Source of the DNA: Dermatemys mawii
Taxonomy: Eukaryota; Chordata; Testudines; Dermatemydidae
Reading direction: 5' to 3'
Assembly: GCA_007922305.1 (NCBI GenBank)
Contig: ML677335.1
Location: 17,229,096-17,293,095, forward strand
Length of the DNA stretch: 64,000 bases
Both the position numbers and the translations under genes were made by a program. The notes beneath the pieces are model-generated. The model saw only the letters and a program-made list of their open reading frames with translations, had not been told where the DNA came from and did no database searches. Of this stretch, positions 60,615 to 64,000 are shown piece by piece (within the stretch, counting starts at the first letter, position 1; each line of letters starts with the position of its first letter).

Positions 60615-60898
60615 CTGAAAAACAGTAAATAGTGTAAAAAGGAAAGCCTGTGAACTCACAGCAAATTTTACACACATGCATTCAGTAAATGATGGGAGAA
60701 GCTGCTCCTCAATCAAAACCAGGAAGAAAAATGCCTCCTACTCTCCCATCCCTTGGGCTCTCTTCCCAATTGCTTTTATTTTTCCAAAGATGATGGCACT
60801 GTTACACAAAAGATTCATAATCCTACCTGACCAAATTTTGCCATATTCTTGGTTTTACTGCGCCAGTTATAAGCTTGGAATTCCCCCGAATTAAGTAT
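60381..60898 (-). CDS. Second acid lipase, LIPM-like (last two exons only)
   Basis: Exon 60898-60827 (24 codons, starting '[20 protein letters not shown]') and exon 60614-60381 (77 codons plus stop) join in phase 0. They match exons 8 and 9 of the LIPM gene in length and phase. The last exon keeps the catalytic Asp ('[18 protein letters not shown]') and His ('[16 protein letters not shown]'). '[10 protein letters not shown]' and '[11 protein letters not shown]' are closest to LIPM, and both genes end in Lys-His-Pro. No exon 7 was found between 60903 and 64000, so the remaining exons lie to the right of the window. It is probably a secreted lipase arising by tandem duplication. A LIPA or LIPN-like identity cannot be excluded from 101 residues. 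Confidence 0.9.
60827..60898 (-). CDS. Second lipase, penultimate exon
   Basis: The acceptor is cttttcatattag and the donor is cag|gtagga. There are 24 codons in phase 0, ending 'KFGQ'. Confidence 0.92.
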
Positions 60899-61317
60899 CT
60901 AATATGAAAAGCAAGAGATATAAAAAATTACAATTGTAATATGCAAATCTTGATTGGGGATAAAAAGTAAATCATGGAATCTTTCACCTCAAAGTCTTTG
61001 GCTGGATTCCACTTGAAACTATGTTGACAGCAATTAAACTTAATCAAATTAAGTTCCAACCAAATTACAGCATCTGTCATATTTGCCAACTGGTGGACAG
61101 ACACTAATATAGAATGAAATCATTTGCAGCATTTTTTCCCTTGAGCCTCTATAAAAGATTAATATATATGCTCTACTTCCAAAGAAATTATCTGAGGAAA
61201 TTCTATGGCCCATGTTATACAAGAAGTCAGACTAGATGACCACAATGGATCCTCTGGCTTTGGAATCAATGGATCTGTATCTATTTCTTAACAGATACAG
61301 GTCATACACACAAAAAA

Positions 61318-62955
61318 TAGGGCTGTCAAGCAATTAAAAAAATTAATTGCTGTTAATCGTGCTGTTAATAATAGAATATCATTTATTTAAATATTTTCAG
61401 ATGTTTTCTACATTTTCAAATATATCATTTCACATTTTTACAACACAGAATACAAAGTGTACAGTGCTCACTTGATATTTATTTTTTATTACAAATAGTT
61501 TTGATTACAATGTCACTGTAAAAAACTAAAGAAATAGTATTTTTCAATTCACCTACTACAGGTACAGTAGTGTAATCTCATTATCATGAAAGTTGAACTT
61601 ACAAATGTAGATTGATGTACAAAATATAACTGCATTCAAAAATAAAACAATGTAAAACTTTAGAGCCTACTAGTCCATTTAGTCCTACTTCTTGTTCAGC
61701 CAATTGCTCAGGCACACAAGTTTGTTTACATTTGCAGGAGATAATGTTGCCTGCTTCTTATTTACAATGTCATCTGAAAGTGAAACAGATATTCTTATGG
61801 CACTGTAGTAGCCAGCATTGCAAGATATTTACATGTGAGATGCGCTAAAGATTCATATGTCCCTTCATGCTTCAACCACTTTTCCAGAGGACATGTTTCC
61901 GTGCTGATGACAAGGTTTTGCTTGATAATGATCCAAACCAGTGTGGACAATGCATGTTTATGTCCATCATCTGAGTCAGATGCCACCAGCAGAAGGTTGA
62001 TTTCCTTTTTGGTGGTTTGGGTTCTATAGTTTCCACATCAGAGATTTGCTCTTTTGAGACTTCTAAAAGCATGCTCCACACTTTGTCTGTTTCAAATTTT
62101 GGAAGGCACTTCAGATTCCTAAACCGGTTTGACTGCTGTACCTATATTTAGAAATCTCACAGCGGTACCTTCTTTGTGTTTTATCAAATCTGCAGTGAAA
62201 GTGTTCTTAAAACGAGCATGTACTTTGTCGTCATCAGAGACTGTTAAAACATGAAATATATGGGAGAATGCGGGTAAAATAGAGCTGGAGACATTCAATT
62301 CTCCCCCAAGGAGTAGAGTCACAAATTTAATTAACACATTATTTTTTTAACACCCGTCATCAGCATGGAAGCATGTCCTCTGGAATGGTAGCTGAAGAAT
62401 GAAGGCATATGAATGTTTAGCATGTCTGGCACATAAATACCTTGCAATGCCAGCTACAAAAATATATGCGAACACCTGTTTTCACTTTCATGTGACATTG
62501 TAAATAAGAAGCAGGCAGCATTATCCCCCAAAAATGTAAACAAACTTGTTTGTTTTAGTGATTCGCTGAACAAGAAGAGGATTGAGTGGACTTGTAGGCT
62601 CTAAAGTCTTACATTGTTTTGTTCTTAGTGCAGTTATGTTACAAAAACATCTAAATTTGTACATTGCACTTTCATGATGAAGAGATTGCACTACAGTAAT
62701 TGTATGAGGTGACCTGAAAAATACTGTTTCTTCATTTTTACAGTGCAAAAGTGAGCACTGTATACTTGGTATTATGTGTTGTAATTGAAATCAATATATT
62801 TGAAAATGTAGAAAAACTTCCAAAATATTTAATACATTTTAATTGGTATTCTATTATTAATAGTGCAATTGAAACTGTGATTAATCAGGATTAATTTTTT
62901 TAATCACAATTAATTTTTGATCACATGAGTTAACTGTGATTAATCGACAGTCCTA
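61318..62955. mobile_element. Palindromic hAT-like element, 1.64 kb
   Basis: It starts TAGGGCTGTC and ends GACAGTCCTA. The arms (about 61318-61905 and 62365-62955) are long inverted copies of each other: 'tttgtttacatttgcagg' pairs with the reverse of the 62535 region, and 'cagaggacatg' at 61884 pairs with 'catgtcctctgg' at 62371. A loop of roughly 450 bases separates them. Flanks (61310-61317 ACAAAAAA and 62956-62963 ATAAAAAG) agree at six of eight positions, a weak 8-bp duplication. The loop holds short - strand frames of unknown nature (61872-62081, 62119-62337) and no recognisable transposase. Confidence 0.65.
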
Positions 62956-62994
62956 ATAAAAAGTATAATTAGGACAAATTTCCCAAAAGCTCAT

Positions 62995-64000
62995 ATATCC
63001 AAAATATGTATTTTGCTACCCCTTTGTAAGACTTTGCAGTCTGCTTCGGATTTAACTTTCTTGAATAATTTTTTTATCTGCAAACATTTCCACCTCACTG
63101 TTTACCGCTTTTTCCAAATAATTTATGAATATATTGAACAGCACTCATCCCAGTATAGATCCTTGGGGGACCCTGCTATTTACTTGTCTTCATTGTGAAA
63201 CTGAGAATTTATTCCTACCATTTGTTTCTGTCTTTTAACTAATTACTGATTCTTGAAAGGACCTTCCCTTTTATCCCATAACTGCCTACTTTGCTTAAGA
63301 TCTTTGGTGTGGGACCTTGTCAAAGGCTTTTTGAAAGTCCAAGTACACTATATCCTCTGGATCACCCTTGTCAGCTTGCTTGTTGACACACTGAAAGAAT
63401 TCTAATAGATTGGTGAGGCATGAGTTCCCTTTACAAAAGCCTTGTTGACTCTTTCCCAATAAATTGTGTTCATCTATGTGTCTGATAATTCTATTATATT
63501 ATAGTTTCAACCAATTTGCCTAGTACTGAATTTAGGTTCACTGGCCCGTAATTGCCAGGATTGCCTCTGGAGCCTTTTTTAAAAATTGGCATTATATTAG
63601 CTATCCTCCAGTCATTTGGTACAGAGGCTGATTCAAGCAATAGATTACATACCAAGGTTAATATTTCATATTTGAATTTCTTCCAAACTCTTGGGTGAGT
63701 AGCATCTGGTCCTGGTGATTTATTACTATTTAATTTATCAGTTTTTAATTTTATCACCTCAATCTGTGACAGTTCCTCAGATTTCTCACCTAAAAAAATG
63801 GCTGGTGTGGGAAACTACCTGACATCCTCTGCAGTGAAGACTGATTGAAAGATTTTATTTAGCTTCTCTGAAATGGCCTTGTGTTTCTTGAGTGCTTCTT
63901 TAATCGTTCAGTGGCCCCAATGATAGTTTGATGGACTTTAAAAAATATTGCTGTTAGTTTTTGTGTCTTTTGCCTAGTTGTTCTTTAAATTCTTTTTTGG
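62995..64000 (-). mobile_element. CR1-family LINE reverse-transcriptase fragment, runs off the window
   Basis: The - strand frame at 63494-63757 codes 'LNSNKSPGPDATHPRVWKKF' and 'PIFKKGSRGNPGNYGPVNLN', the fingers and palm start of a CR1-type reverse transcriptase. 63010-63490 continues the RT in other frames with decay. It belongs to an older subfamily than the copy at 42512. Confidence 0.8.

Overview
This is a stretch of vertebrate nuclear DNA, most likely from a non-avian reptile and probably a turtle. The genes have short exons and long introns with GT-AG splice sites. The interspersed repeats are dominated by CR1 LINEs, with hAT and Harbinger DNA elements, Penelope-like elements, LTR elements and MIR-like SINEs. 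The turtle assignment is an inference from this repeat mix. No prokaryotic feature, CRISPR array or operon is present.

Three protein-coding genes can be supported. On the + strand, five coding exons (6790-13757) encode all but about the first seven residues of ANKRD22; exon 1 must lie upstream of the window. On the - strand, nine coding exons (42434 down to 17503) give a complete acid-lipase-family protein of 404 residues that best matches LIPM. The two genes converge tail to tail, as ANKRD22 and LIPM do in mammals. A second lipase gene, also LIPM-like, is seen only as its last two exons (60898-60827 and 60614-60381, - strand). Its earlier exons lie beyond the right edge, so the locus holds a tandem lipase cluster.

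The rest is mostly mobile DNA. 1-6789: probable ANKRD22 intron 1, with a solo LTR, CR1 pieces, a Penelope-like 3' end and hAT MITEs. 6790-13757: ANKRD22, with a nested CR1/hAT insertion in intron 4. 13758-17502: convergent intergenic space. 17503-42434: LIPM, whose introns hold three related solo LTRs, another solo LTR, a CR1 with a nested hAT element, and a 5.7 kb endogenous retrovirus in intron 4. 42435-60380: intergenic, with a CR1, a Penelope-like element, GC-rich repeats and a nearly complete 4.36 kb Harbinger transposon carrying both of its genes. 60381-64000: the second lipase, a 1.64 kb palindromic hAT-like element and a CR1 reverse-transcriptase fragment.

I did not find an obviously new gene system. 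The most unusual structures are: (1) an endogenous retrovirus whose right LTR is inverted, while a 6-bp target-site duplication flanks the whole unit; (2) a two-gene Harbinger element whose transposase frame is interrupted only by two TGA codons; (3) LIPM substitutions next to the catalytic serine and at the oxyanion-hole His-Gly, with the catalytic triad kept; (4) hammerhead-ribozyme-like cores in the two Penelope-like terminal regions; and (5) the long palindromic element.
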